16,110 bases of DNA, from positions 1 to 16,110 of the forward strand of contig CAYSGF010000086.1 in NCBI GenBank assembly GCA_964430275.1, in the 5' to 3' direction. Below, piece after piece: positions 5,875 through 12,860 of this stretch. Made by a program: the position numbers and the translations under genes. Below the pieces are notes generated by a model. That model worked only from the letters and a program-made list of their open reading frames with translations. It searched no databases and was not told the DNA's origin. Position 1 is the first letter of the stretch; each line of letters opens with the position of its first letter. Source of the DNA: DASTYK01 sp964430275. Its GTDB lineage: Bacteria; Gemmatimonadota; Gemmatimonadetes; Longimicrobiales; RSA9.

Positions 5875-5912
5875 GCCGCGAATTCAAGGCTTGCGAGACC
5901 TGAGAGAACCTC

Positions 5913-7022
5913 GTGTCGAACCCCGGATACCTGCTGCTGGAAGATGGCCGCCGCTTCGACGGTGAGCTGATGGGCGCGCCTGCTACCTCGCTCGGCGAGG
6001 CCGTGTTCAACACGTCGATGACGGGGTACCAGGAAGTCCTGACGGACCCGTCCTATGCCGGTCAGATCGTCGCGATGACGTACCCGCTGATCGGCAACTA
6101 CGGGGTCAACGAGGAGGACGAGGAGTCGCACGGGGTGCAGGTGGCGGGGTTCGTCGTACGCGAGCTGTCGGCGACGTACAGCAACTGGCGCGGCACGCGC
6201 TCGCTCGATGAGTACCTGCGTGGTGCGGGTGTCGCGGGGCTCACCGGTGTGGACACGCGCGCGCTCACGATCCATCTCCGCAGTGCGGGCGCGATGCGCG
6301 CGGCAATCGCGCCGGCCGACGTCGACGAGGCGCAGCTGCGCACGCGCATCGATGCGCATCCGCGCATGGAGGGGCTCGACCTGACGTGTGGCGTATCGAC
6401 CCCGCAGCCGTATGAGGTTGCGGCTCAGGGCACCGAGAAGTACCACGTCCTTGCCTACGACTTCGGCGTCAAGCGACACTCGCTCGACCTGCTCGCCGCC
6501 CGTGGCGCACGCGTCACCACGCTGCCGTCGGCCACACCGGTGGAGGCGATCCTCGACCGGCAGCCGGACGGCTTCTTCGTGTCGAACGGTCCCGGCGACC
6601 CCGAGGCGGTGGGCCATGCCCTGGACGCGATCCGCGAGCTGGCCGAACGCGGAATCCCCGTATTCGGCATCTGCCTGGGCCACCAGCTCATCGCCAGGGC
6701 GTGGGGCGGCCGGACCTTCAAGCTCCTGTACGGGCACCGGGCGGGGAACCACCCCGTGCGCCGGCTCGCCGATGGCGCCATCGAGATCACCGCCCAGAAC
6801 CACGGATTCGCGGTGCGGCGCAACGGAAATGATGGTGTGGAGGGCGCCCCGGCGCTGCGCATGACCCATGTCAATTTGAACGACGACACGATGGAGGGGC
6901 TGGAGCACCGGGAGCTGCCGGTATTCAGCGTTCAGTATCACCCGGAGGCGGCGCCCGGGCCCCATGATTCCGTGTACCTGTTCGATCGCTTCGCGGCGGC
7001 TCTTGAGCGACGAAAGTCTTGA
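5913..7022 (+). CDS. carA: Carbamoyl-phosphate synthase small (glutaminase) subunit
   Basis: CarA hydrolyses glutamine and channels ammonia to CarB, which makes carbamoyl phosphate for pyrimidines and arginine. At 369 residues it has the usual length. The N-terminal CarA domain (about 1-150) contains EAVFNTSMTGYQEVLTDPSY (29-48). The class I glutamine amidotransferase domain follows from about 177. Its catalytic Cys254 is in GICLGHQ, the His343/Glu345 pair in YHPEAAPGPHD, and SNGPGDP is at 224-230. GHRAGNHPV at 274-282 matches the family's GH..NHPV block. The GTG at 5913 follows GAGAG by 6 bases and places the start right before the conserved YLLLEDG. carB is not next to it; the next gene is sppA. 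Confidence 0.97.
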   Translation: MSNPGYLLLEDGRRFDGELMGAPATSLGEAVFNTSMTGYQEVLTDPSYAGQIVAMTYPLIGNYGVNEEDEESHGVQVAGFVVRELSATYSNWRGTRSLDEYLRGAGVAGLTGVDTRALTIHLRSAGAMRAAIAPADVDEAQLRTRIDAHPRMEGLDLTCGVSTPQPYEVAAQGTEKYHVLAYDFGVKRHSLDLLAARGARVTTLPSATPVEAILDRQPDGFFVSNGPGDPEAVGHALDAIRELAERGIPVFGICLGHQLIARAWGGRTFKLLYGHRAGNHPVRRLADGAIEITAQNHGFAVRRNGNDGVEGAPALRMTHVNLNDDTMEGLEHRELPVFSVQYHPEAAPGPHDSVYLFDRFAAALERRKS

Positions 7023-7054
7023 CGGCGGGGCGGGCGTTCCATTAAGCTAGGTGC

Positions 7055-7063
7055 TGGTAAACT
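7055..7063 (+). promoter_or_regulatory. Extended -10 promoter candidate for sppA
   Basis: TGG-TAAACT (TG at 7055-7056, hexamer 7058-7063) is an extended -10 element in the one A/T-rich patch between carA and sppA. No good -35 is seen 17 bases upstream, which is tolerable for extended -10 promoters. sppA may also be read through from carA, as no terminator separates them. Confidence 0.35.
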
Positions 7064-7095
7064 AAGAAGATACAAGATTTTCTGCGCGGTGGTGC

Positions 7096-7983
7096 GTGAC
7101 CCGGCGATCTGCACTGACAGTGTTCGCCCTTTCCATCGTTTCGCTCATGGTGCTGACCGGGATCGTGTTGTCGATCCTGGCGCCGGAGGGAAGGGGCGGG
7201 TTCGGCGACCGCATCGCGATCCTCGAAGTGAGCGGCGTGATCGGGGACGACGCAGAGCTGCTGGAGCAGCTGCGCGAGCTCAGGGACGACTCGCGCGTGC
7301 GCGGTTACGTGGTGGCGATCAACTCGCCGGGCGGCGTGGTCGGCCCGGCGCAGAGCATCTACCGCGAGCTGAAGCGGCTGCGGTCGGAGGGCGAGCCGGT
7401 GGTCGCCGTGATGGGCGCGGTCGGTGCTTCGGGCGGGTATCTCGTGGCGCTCGCTGCGGATACGATCCTGGCGATGCCCGGCACGCTGACCGGCTCGATC
7501 GGCGTGATCATGGAGCTGCCGAATGCGGCCGAGCTGATGGACAAGGTCGGCGTGCAGGTGGAGGTGGTGAAGAGCTCGGAGCACAAGGATCTGGGGTCGC
7601 CGTTCCGGCCGATGGGCGAGGGCGACCGGATGCTGCTGGACTCGCTGATCCAGGACGTATACGGGCAGTTCGTCGACGTGGTGGTGGAGGAGCGCGATCT
7701 GCCGCGCGCCCAGGTTCTGGCCGTTGCGGACGGGCGGGTGATCTCGGGGCGGCAGGCGGTGGGGCTGGGGCTGGTCGACGGAATCGGCAATGTGACGGAT
7801 GCGGTAGCGATTGCGGGCCGGATGGCGGGGCTCGGAGACGACCCTGCCGTGGTGCGGCCCCGTGAGGATGCACCGACACTGCTGGATGTGCTGTTGGCGC
7901 GGACGCCGCTGGGGCGGTTGCGCGAGCTGAGTCCGCTGGGCGTCATGGAGTCGCCCACACTGAAGTACGTCGTGCCGTGGTAA
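7096..7983 (+). CDS. sppA: Signal peptide peptidase SppA, short (36K-type) form
   Basis: SppA is a membrane-anchored serine protease that degrades leftover signal peptides. The 295 residues begin with an N-terminal membrane anchor (about 7-28) and continue with one ClpP/crotonase-like protease domain, so this is the short bacterial type, not the double-domain E. coli form. The Ser/Lys dyad is visible: Ser112 in VGASGGY and Lys164 in SSEHKDLGSPF. Their spacing of 52 residues equals that of the B. subtilis dyad (Ser147/Lys199). AINSPGG at 74-80 forms the oxyanion strand region and LTGSIGVI (131-138) is the usual block before the lysine. The GTG start at 7096 has only a weak GGTGG upstream but gives a proper Arg-rich cytoplasmic end before the anchor. 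Confidence 0.95.
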   Translation: MTRRSALTVFALSIVSLMVLTGIVLSILAPEGRGGFGDRIAILEVSGVIGDDAELLEQLRELRDDSRVRGYVVAINSPGGVVGPAQSIYRELKRLRSEGEPVVAVMGAVGASGGYLVALAADTILAMPGTLTGSIGVIMELPNAAELMDKVGVQVEVVKSSEHKDLGSPFRPMGEGDRMLLDSLIQDVYGQFVDVVVEERDLPRAQVLAVADGRVISGRQAVGLGLVDGIGNVTDAVAIAGRMAGLGDDPAVVRPREDAPTLLDVLLARTPLGRLRELSPLGVMESPTLKYVVPW

Positions 7984-8059
7984 GCGGGCACGAGCAGACC
8001 GAGGGGACCGCGGCGGCTCCCGGACTCGGAAGGACCATAACGCCCAGGGGAGGGCAGAG

Positions 8060-8359
8060 ATGACGAAAGCCGACCTCGTCGAGCAGGTAGCCGAGGCCAT
8101 CGGCCCGGGGATCACCAAGAAGGACTGCGCACTGGTGGTCGATGGCCTGCTGAACGCGATCAAGAATGCGATGGCGGACCACGAGCACATCGAGATTCGT
8201 GGCTTCGGCACGTTCAAGGTGCGCAAGCGGCGCTCGCGCATGGCGCGCAACCCGCGCACGGGCGACCCGGTCGAGGTGCCTGCCCGCGCGGTGCCGATCT
8301 TCAAGCCTTCGAAGGACCTGCGCGTGCAGGTGTCGGACGGAACGCACGTTCCCGTCTGA
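8060..8359 (+). CDS. HU/IHF-family DNA-binding protein
   Basis: This is a small nucleoid protein that bends DNA as a dimer. The 99 residues match the family length of 90-100. The N-terminal helices (MTKADLVEQVAEAIG) are followed by the dimer core, the RGFGTFKVRKR strand (47-57) and the flexible arm MARNPRTGDPVEVPA (61-75). The arm carries Pro65, the residue that intercalates between base pairs. FKPSKDLR (81-88) closes the family block. A strong GGGGAGGG ribosome site lies about 6 bases before the ATG. HU versus one IHF subunit cannot be decided by eye. It has its own terminator (8380-8420) and is not in an operon with the sigma factor gene. Confidence 0.95.
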   Translation: MTKADLVEQVAEAIGPGITKKDCALVVDGLLNAIKNAMADHEHIEIRGFGTFKVRKRRSRMARNPRTGDPVEVPARAVPIFKPSKDLRVQVSDGTHVPV

Positions 8360-8379
8360 GCCACATTGCCGTGCGGTAC

Positions 8380-8420
8380 GACGCCCCCGGTCGCGCAGGA
8401 CGCGCCGGGGCGTCGGGCTT
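8380..8420 (+). terminator. Intrinsic terminator of the HU gene
   Basis: GACGCCCC (8380-8387) pairs with GGGGCGTC (8407-8414), with further pairing inside (CGG with CC/CG and CGCG with CGCG), followed by GGGCTTTAA. It begins 21 bases after the HU stop. Its position argues against the in-frame GTG at 8371 as the start of the sigma factor gene, since that start would translate the terminator. Confidence 0.7.
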
Positions 8421-8454
8421 TAACGTCTCCGGACCCGGAGGCGTCCATTCTCCA

Positions 8455-9024
8455 GTGAATCGATCGACTGCGCTGCCGCTGGGGCGTCCATCCCGCGAGG
8501 ATGCCGAGCTGCTCGCGCGAGCGCGTGCGGGCGACGTGCATGCGCGCGAGACCCTGATCGCGCGCCATGTGGACGAGGTGTTCGCACTCACCACGCGCAT
8601 GCTTGGCGATCGCGACCGCGGCGCGGATGCGGCCCAGGACGCGTTCGTGAATGCCCTGCGCGGACTCGACGCGTTCCGCGGTGATGCGAGCTTCCGGACC
8701 TGGCTGCTGCGGATCGCGGCGAACGCGGCGCGGTCGCTGCAACGAAAGAGCGGTCGCCGGCGCGAAACGCCACTCGCGGTTGTCGAGCCGATGCTGGCGG
8801 ACGGGCAGCGCGACGTGGCGAGCGCCACGGTAGCCCGGATGGAGGGACAGCGCGCGCTCGACCTGCTCGCGCGGCTGCCGCCGCGCCAGCGCGAAGTCGT
8901 GACGTTGCGGGCGACGCAGGGGCTCGACTACCGCGAGATCGGTCGCATTGTCGGATGCACGGAGACCGCCGCGCGCGTGAACTACCACCATGGCATGAAA
9001 CGACTGCGGGAGCTGATGCAATGA
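8455..9024 (+). CDS. ECF-type RNA polymerase sigma factor
   Basis: The predicted 189-residue protein has sigma region 2 (about 19-99), with DAAQDAFVNALRGLDAF and FRTWLLRIAANAAR (80-93) in the 2.2-2.4 part. A short linker leads to region 4 (about 133-187), with LPPRQREVVTLRATQGLDYR and a helix-turn-helix ending GCTETAARVNYHHGMKRL. Regions 1 and 3 are absent, as in ECF sigma factors. The GTG at 8455 is chosen because the frame upstream runs through the HU terminator; a GGAGG lies 13 bases before it, somewhat far. The stop overlaps the next ATG (ATGA, 9021-9024), so it is coupled to its anti-sigma factor. Likely autoregulated, although I cannot pick out an ECF promoter upstream. Confidence 0.92.
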   Translation: MNRSTALPLGRPSREDAELLARARAGDVHARETLIARHVDEVFALTTRMLGDRDRGADAAQDAFVNALRGLDAFRGDASFRTWLLRIAANAARSLQRKSGRRRETPLAVVEPMLADGQRDVASATVARMEGQRALDLLARLPPRQREVVTLRATQGLDYREIGRIVGCTETAARVNYHHGMKRLRELMQ

Positions 9025-9470
9025 CGGACGGGTGCAGCGCATTTCGGGACGATCTGCCGCTCCATGCGGCGGGTGCGCTCGACGGCGAGCGCATGCGCGA
9101 CGTCGAGCGGCACCTGCAGGCGTGTGCCGAGTGTCGCGCAGAGTCCGAGCTCATCGCCCTGCTGCGTACGCCACTGGCAGCGCCCACCGGACTGGCCGCG
9201 CGCATCGGCGGCGCGGTCGCAGCGGCGCCCGCGATCGGTGCGCCGCGCTACCTCCGCCTCGCCGTCGCGGCGGGGATCGCCGCGCTCGCCCTGACGGCCA
9301 CCGTGCTGGTCAGCCAGCGCGCGGAACAGGAGGTGGACGGCGGGACAGCCGGGGAGCTGGTGGAGCTAGGCTGGGCCGCACGCATGGACCCCGTGCTGCA
9401 TGGCGGTCCTGGCATCGATGCGCTCTCGGACGAGGAGCTGGAGCTGCTGCTCGAGGAGATGCAGTCATGA
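9021..9470 (+). CDS. Zinc-finger anti-sigma factor, membrane-anchored
   Basis: This 149-residue protein begins with a zf-HC2/ZAS-type domain: Cys5, then HLQACAEC (31-38) giving His31, Cys35 and Cys38, the H-x3-C-x2-C motif of zinc anti-sigma factors. A single membrane segment follows (about 77-98, rich in Ala/Leu/Val) and then a short outer domain of about 50 acidic residues ending in LSDEELELLLEEMQ. By family knowledge the N-terminal domain holds the ECF sigma factor at the membrane until a signal inactivates it. Its ATG overlaps the sigma stop and its own stop overlaps the next ATG, which marks a three-gene unit. Confidence 0.88.
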   Translation: MTDGCSAFRDDLPLHAAGALDGERMRDVERHLQACAECRAESELIALLRTPLAAPTGLAARIGGAVAAAPAIGAPRYLRLAVAAGIAALALTATVLVSQRAEQEVDGGTAGELVELGWAARMDPVLHGGPGIDALSDEELELLLEEMQS

Positions 9471-9973
9471 CGTGGCGTACACGAAGTGCACTGGTGATAC
9501 TCGGCCTCGGCTTCTGCGCGGCCGCGCCTGCGGCAGCGCAGCAGGGAGCGGGCGAAGGCCGGCGCGCGCAGCTCGAAGACATGGTGCTGGACCGCTTTCT
9601 CGACCGCACGGCAGCACAGATCGGGATGCGGCCGGAGCAGCGCACGCGGATCGAGGCGATCCTGCGCGCGAGCGCGGCGCGCAATCGGGAGCAGCGTCAG
9701 GCGGGCATGCGGCTGCGCCGCGAGCTGATCGCGGCCGTGGCGGACAGCAGCACACCGGACGCCGAGTTCGACCGGGTGCTCGGCAGCATCGAGCGCCTGC
9801 GGGCCGAGGAGCAGGAGGCATGGCAGCACGACCAGCGCGCGATCGCAGGAGTGCTCACGCCGCGGCAGCGCGCTGCGTTCGCGGTCCGATGGCTCGAGCT
9901 GCAGGAGACCGTGCGCGAGATGATTGGCCGGCGCGGCGAGCGCCGTGGCATGGCGCGCCCGCCGCCACGCTGA
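9467..9973 (+). CDS. Secreted Spy/CpxP-like helical protein
   Basis: This 168-residue protein starts with a signal peptide (positive MTWRTR, hydrophobic core to about residue 20, AAPAAAQQG with cleavage likely near 24). The mature part is almost entirely charged and helical, with the LTxxQ-type motif LTPRQ at 130-134 and Arg/Glu/Gln-rich coiled helices. This is the pattern of the CpxP/Spy/CnrX group of periplasmic chaperones and sensors. It contains only one His (H121) and no Cys after the signal peptide, so a metal-binding role like CnrX is not supported. The ATGA overlap with the anti-sigma gene suggests it takes part in sensing or in the response of that system. The C-terminus is Arg/Pro-rich. 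Family assignment is by motif and composition only. Confidence 0.75.
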   Translation: MTWRTRSALVILGLGFCAAAPAAAQQGAGEGRRAQLEDMVLDRFLDRTAAQIGMRPEQRTRIEAILRASAARNREQRQAGMRLRRELIAAVADSSTPDAEFDRVLGSIERLRAEEQEAWQHDQRAIAGVLTPRQRAAFAVRWLELQETVREMIGRRGERRGMARPPPR

Positions 9974-9978
9974 CAACG

Positions 9979-10003
9979 GAACTTCCGCATCCGCCCGGAG
10001 TTC
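9979..10003 (+). terminator. Weak hairpin after the sigma operon
   Basis: GAACTTCCG (9979-9987) pairs with CGGAGTTC (9996-10003) with one bulged T and an 8-base loop, starting 6 bases after the stop codon. No T-run follows, so it is at best a weak or factor-assisted terminator or an mRNA end protector. Confidence 0.3.
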
Positions 10004-10017
10004 GAGCAGGAGTGGCG

Positions 10018-10047
10018 TTGCCGTTTCGGTACGTCCGGATCTACTCT
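10018..10047 (+). promoter_or_regulatory. Promoter candidate for the moa genes
   Basis: TTGCCG (10018-10023) and TACTCT (10042-10047) are 18 bases apart. Transcription would start at about 10053-10056, which is at or next to the moaD start codon (GTG 10055 / ATG 10058). The mRNA may therefore be leaderless; no ribosome site is seen before the ATG. Confidence 0.4.
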
Positions 10048-10057
10048 AGGGCGAGTG

Positions 10058-10303
10058 ATGAGAGTACGCCTCCTCCTGTTTGCAGTGTACCGCGACATGG
10101 CGGGCACGGATGAGCTCGAACTCGAGCTTCCCGTGGACGCCACCGCGGGCGACGCCGTGCAGGCGCTCCGAGCGCGCAGCGCGGCGTGTGCGCGCATCCC
10201 CTCCGCCCCCGTCGTGGCCGTCAATCAGACGTACGCACCGCTCGCAACCCGGCTGTCGAGTGGCGACGAGCTCGCCCTGCTTCCTCCCGTCGCGGGTGGC
10301 TGA
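10058..10303 (+). CDS. moaD: Molybdopterin synthase small subunit MoaD
   Basis: MoaD is the ubiquitin-like sulfur carrier of molybdopterin synthase; its C-terminal glycine is thiocarboxylated and gives sulfur to precursor Z (cPMP). The 81 residues match the family size. The N-terminus MRVRLLLFAVYRDMAG is the usual first strand, and the C-terminus ends in the required Gly-Gly (LLPPVAGG), with the block SGDELALLPPVAGG typical of MoaD. ATG at 10058 is preferred over the adjacent in-frame GTG at 10055. The stop is 4 bases before the moaE ATG. The activating enzyme MoeB is not in the window. Confidence 0.92.
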   Translation: MRVRLLLFAVYRDMAGTDELELELPVDATAGDAVQALRARSAACARIPSAPVVAVNQTYAPLATRLSSGDELALLPPVAGG

Positions 10304-10307
10304 GCGA

Positions 10308-10742
10308 ATGCGCGCCTGGATCACGACCGACGCGGTTTCGGCGGACAGCGTGCTCGCCCATGTCGGCGACGAGGGGGACGGCGCCGTGTGTCTGTTCGTC
10401 GGCGTGGTGCGCGATCACAACGAGGGACGCCGCGTGCGCGCCGTGCGCTACACCGCGTACGAGGCCATGGCCGAGCACGTGCTCGGCGCGATCGCAGCCG
10501 AGGCGGCTCAGCTTGCCGGCAGCGAGCGTGTTGCCGTGGTGCACCGTACGGGTGAGCTGGTGGTCGGTGAGGCGAGCGTTGCGATCGCAGTCTCTTCGCC
10601 GCATCGCGCGCAGGCATTCGAGGCGTGCCGGTACGTGATCGAGGAGATCAAGGTGCGGCTCCCGGTGTGGAAGCAGGAAGTGTACGCCGAGGGCGATCCG
10701 GTGTGGCTCGAGGGTGCACGTCCGGAGGTGTCACATGGCTGA
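10308..10742 (+). CDS. moaE: Molybdopterin synthase large subunit MoaE
   Basis: MoaE forms the heterotetramer with MoaD that converts cPMP to molybdopterin. The 144 residues show FVGVVRDHNEG (30-40), the usual FxGxVR block with Arg35, then YEAMAE (51-56), VVHRTGEL (77-84) and SSPHRAQAFEACR (96-108). The active-site lysines are present as K115 and K122 in KVRLPVWKQE, with the same 7-residue spacing as K119/K126 of E. coli. The ATG at 10308 is chosen because it starts just before the family's first strand; the frame is open further upstream but only as a shadow of moaD. The last 8 bases overlap the moaA start. Confidence 0.95.
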   Translation: MRAWITTDAVSADSVLAHVGDEGDGAVCLFVGVVRDHNEGRRVRAVRYTAYEAMAEHVLGAIAAEAAQLAGSERVAVVHRTGELVVGEASVAIAVSSPHRAQAFEACRYVIEEIKVRLPVWKQEVYAEGDPVWLEGARPEVSHG

Positions 10743-11802
10743 CCTGCTGAGCGCAGCGGAGACGGCGCGCCGGAGCCTGGCAGTGCTGCCGTCGCAGGAG
10801 GAAGGCGTCGTTGGCACCACGATGCAGGATGGCTTCGGCCGGCGCATCGAGTACCTGCGCATCTCGGTCACGGACAAGTGCAACCTGCGGTGCGTCTACT
10901 GCATGCCGCCGGAAGGACTGCCCTGGCTCGGCCGCTCCGAGATTCTGAGCTACGAGGAGATCGCAGCGATCGTTCGGGAGATGGCGAGCATGGGCCTGCG
11001 GCGCATCCGGCTGACGGGCGGCGAGCCGCTCGTGCGGCGCGATCTGCCCCGGCTGGTCGAGCGCCTCGCGGCGATCCCCGGCATCGATGACCTCGCGCTG
11101 TCCACGAACGCCGTGCTGCTCGAGGAGCACGCCGTCGCATTGCGCGCAGCCGGCATCACGCGCGTCAACGTGTCGCTCGATTCCCTGCGACCGGAGCGGA
11201 TCGATGCGCTCGCACGCCGGCCCGGCTCGCATGCCCGCATCCTGGCAGGGCTGGATGCCGCGGAGCGCGTGGGCTTTGCACCGATCAAGGTGAACGTCGT
11301 CGTGATGCGTGGGCGCAACGACGACGAGCTCGAGGCGTTCGCACGTACCACCCTCGAGCGGCCGTGGCACGTCCGCTTCATCGAGGTGATGCCGGTCGGT
11401 GAGAATCTCGGCATATCCGCGAATGAGTACGTGCCGGCGCAGGAGATGCTCACGCGCGTGCAGCAGATCGGCGACCTGCGGCCTGCGCCCGGTCCAACCG
11501 GCAACGGGCCTGCCACCTACTTCCGTTTCGCCGAGGCACGGGGCACGGTCGGTGTCATCACGCCGATGAGCCACAACTACTGCGACCGCTGCAACCGCAT
11601 GCGCCTGACGGCGAACGGCCGGCTGCGCCCGTGTCTCTTCGGTGACATCGAAACGGACCTGCGCGAACCGCTGCGCAGGGGTGAGCCGCTGCGCCCGCTC
11701 ATCGAGCACACGCTCGCCATCAAGCCCGAGCGCCATCACCTGGTGCAGGGCAGTGACACCGGATCCGGCGGTCTGCGCGCCCTCTCGCAGGTCGGTGGCT
11801 GA
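10735..11802 (+). CDS. moaA: GTP 3',8-cyclase MoaA (radical SAM)
   Basis: MoaA carries out the first step of molybdenum cofactor synthesis, rearranging GTP to the 3',8-cyclised intermediate using S-adenosylmethionine and two [4Fe-4S] clusters. The 355 residues contain the radical SAM motif CNLRCVYC (Cys49, Cys53, Cys56) and the C-terminal cluster cysteines Cys283, Cys286 and Cys300 in CDRCNRMRLTANGRLRPC. RLTGGEPLVR (92-101) is the SAM-binding block. The protein ends in the Gly-Gly tail that is essential in MoaA. The ATG at 10735 follows GGAGGTG by 4 bases and overlaps moaE by 8 bases. This gives an N-terminal extension of about 30 residues before the conserved FGRRIEYLRISVTDKC; the internal ATG at 10822 lacks a ribosome site. 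MoaC, the next enzyme, is not in the window. Confidence 0.96.
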   Translation: MADLLSAAETARRSLAVLPSQEEGVVGTTMQDGFGRRIEYLRISVTDKCNLRCVYCMPPEGLPWLGRSEILSYEEIAAIVREMASMGLRRIRLTGGEPLVRRDLPRLVERLAAIPGIDDLALSTNAVLLEEHAVALRAAGITRVNVSLDSLRPERIDALARRPGSHARILAGLDAAERVGFAPIKVNVVVMRGRNDDELEAFARTTLERPWHVRFIEVMPVGENLGISANEYVPAQEMLTRVQQIGDLRPAPGPTGNGPATYFRFAEARGTVGVITPMSHNYCDRCNRMRLTANGRLRPCLFGDIETDLREPLRRGEPLRPLIEHTLAIKPERHHLVQGSDTGSGGLRALSQVGG

Positions 11803-11815
11803 CACACCCGCGCAT

Positions 11816-11844
11816 TTGACCAGCGCATAACGCCTGCCTACTTT
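11816..11844 (+). promoter_or_regulatory. Promoter of the mdh-sdhCAB genes
   Basis: TTGACC (11816-11821) and TACTTT (11839-11844) are exactly 17 bases apart, giving a start near 11851 and a leader of about 50 bases. The leader contains GCCGGC-rich palindromic sequence (11859-11877) that may fold. This is one of the two best promoters in the window. Confidence 0.65.
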
Positions 11845-11900
11845 CCCGCCGTCTGTACCCGGCCGGCCTGCCGGCTCCGAACATCAAGAGAGAGTTGCAC

Positions 11901-12827
11901 ATGGTCGATAAGATCACGGTCGTCGGCGCCGGTCATGTCGGCGCGACGGCCGCCCAGGGAGTCGCTCTGAAGGAGCTGGCTCGCCACGTCGTGCTGATCG
12001 ACATCCTCGAGGGCGTACCGCAGGGCAAGGGACTGGACCAGTGGGAGTCCGCGCCCATCGAGGGCTTCGACACCCGCGTCATCGGAACGAACGACTACGC
12101 CGACACCGCGGGCTCGCAGATCGTCATCGTAACGGCAGGCATCGCGCGCAAGCCGGGCATGAGCCGCGATGACCTGCTGAACACGAACGCGAAGATCGTC
12201 CGCGAAGTCAGCGAGAACATTAGAAAGCACTCCCCGGACGCGATCGTCATCATGATCAGCAATCCGCTGGACGTGATGGCGCACGTGTGCATGCAGACGA
12301 CCGGGTTCCCGCGCGAGCGTGTGGTCGGCATGGCGGGTGTGCTGGACACCGCGCGCTACCGCTCCTTCATCGCACTCGAGCTGGACGTGAGCGTCGAGGA
12401 CATCCAGGCGCTGGTGCTGGGCGGGCATGGCGACACGATGGTGCCGCTCGCGAGCTACACGACGGTGAGCGGCATCCCGCTCGCGCAGCTGCTGCCATCC
12501 GCGAAGATCGATGCACTCGTCGATCGGGCCCGCAAGGGCGGCGCGGAGATCGTCGGGCTGCTGAAGACGGGGAGCGCGTACTATGCGCCGGCCGCCGCTG
12601 CCGTGCAGATGACCGAGGCGATCGTGCGCGACAAGAAGCGCGTGCTGCCCTGTGCCGCGTGGCTCGAGGGTGAGTACGGCCAGACGGGGCTGTTCCTCGG
12701 CGTGCCGGTGAAGCTGGGCCGCAGGGGCATCGAGCAGATCATCGAGGTGGAGCTGACCGCGGAGGAGCGGGCCGCACTGGACAAGTCGGCCGCCGCGGTG
12801 CGAGAGACAATGGAAGCGCTCGGCTGA
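11901..12827 (+). CDS. mdh: Malate dehydrogenase, LDH-like type
   Basis: The enzyme oxidises malate to oxaloacetate with NAD in the TCA cycle. The 308 residues have the N-terminal Rossmann motif GAGHVGA (9-15) and Asp34 after the second strand, which favours NAD over NADP. The substrate loop ARKPGMSR carries Arg83 and Arg89. Arg83, where lactate dehydrogenases have Gln, marks malate specificity. LDTARYR (148-154) gives the Asp149 and Arg152 pair, and GGHGDTMVP holds the catalytic His176. Length and loop match the LDH-like MDH group, not the E. coli type. ATG at 11901 is chosen: GAGAGAG lies 6-7 bases upstream, while the in-frame TTG at 11895 adds only two residues. The sdhC gene follows after 33 bases with no terminator, so mdh and sdh are probably co-transcribed. 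Confidence 0.96.
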   Translation: MVDKITVVGAGHVGATAAQGVALKELARHVVLIDILEGVPQGKGLDQWESAPIEGFDTRVIGTNDYADTAGSQIVIVTAGIARKPGMSRDDLLNTNAKIVREVSENIRKHSPDAIVIMISNPLDVMAHVCMQTTGFPRERVVGMAGVLDTARYRSFIALELDVSVEDIQALVLGGHGDTMVPLASYTTVSGIPLAQLLPSAKIDALVDRARKGGAEIVGLLKTGSAYYAPAAAAVQMTEAIVRDKKRVLPCAAWLEGEYGQTGLFLGVPVKLGRRGIEQIIEVELTAEERAALDKSAAAVRETMEALG

Positions 12828-12860
12828 GCGCGGCCATGCGGGCATAACGCGGGAGCGAGG

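Larger units (their letters stand above)
5548..5912. other. Gene-free spacer between the RNase H-like gene and carA
   Basis: I see no convincing gene in these 365 bases. Open frames on both strands give Arg/Ala/Ser-rich low-complexity products without a ribosome site. The spacer holds an inverted-repeat element (5674-5809), two copies of ACTTGCCGC (5844-5852 and 5871-5879) and a weak promoter candidate for carA. Promoters for both divergent genes should lie here. Confidence 0.6.

Noticed and set aside
8371..8454. Upstream extension of the sigma factor to the GTG at 8371
   Set aside because: It would translate the HU terminator hairpin and give a Gly/Ala/Arg-rich tail not seen in ECF sigma factors.
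7042..9042. Minus-strand frame of 666 codons antisense to sppA, HU and the sigma factor
   Set aside because: It spans three well-supported plus-strand genes and their spacers, is His/Arg/Gln-rich without domains, and has no start signal.
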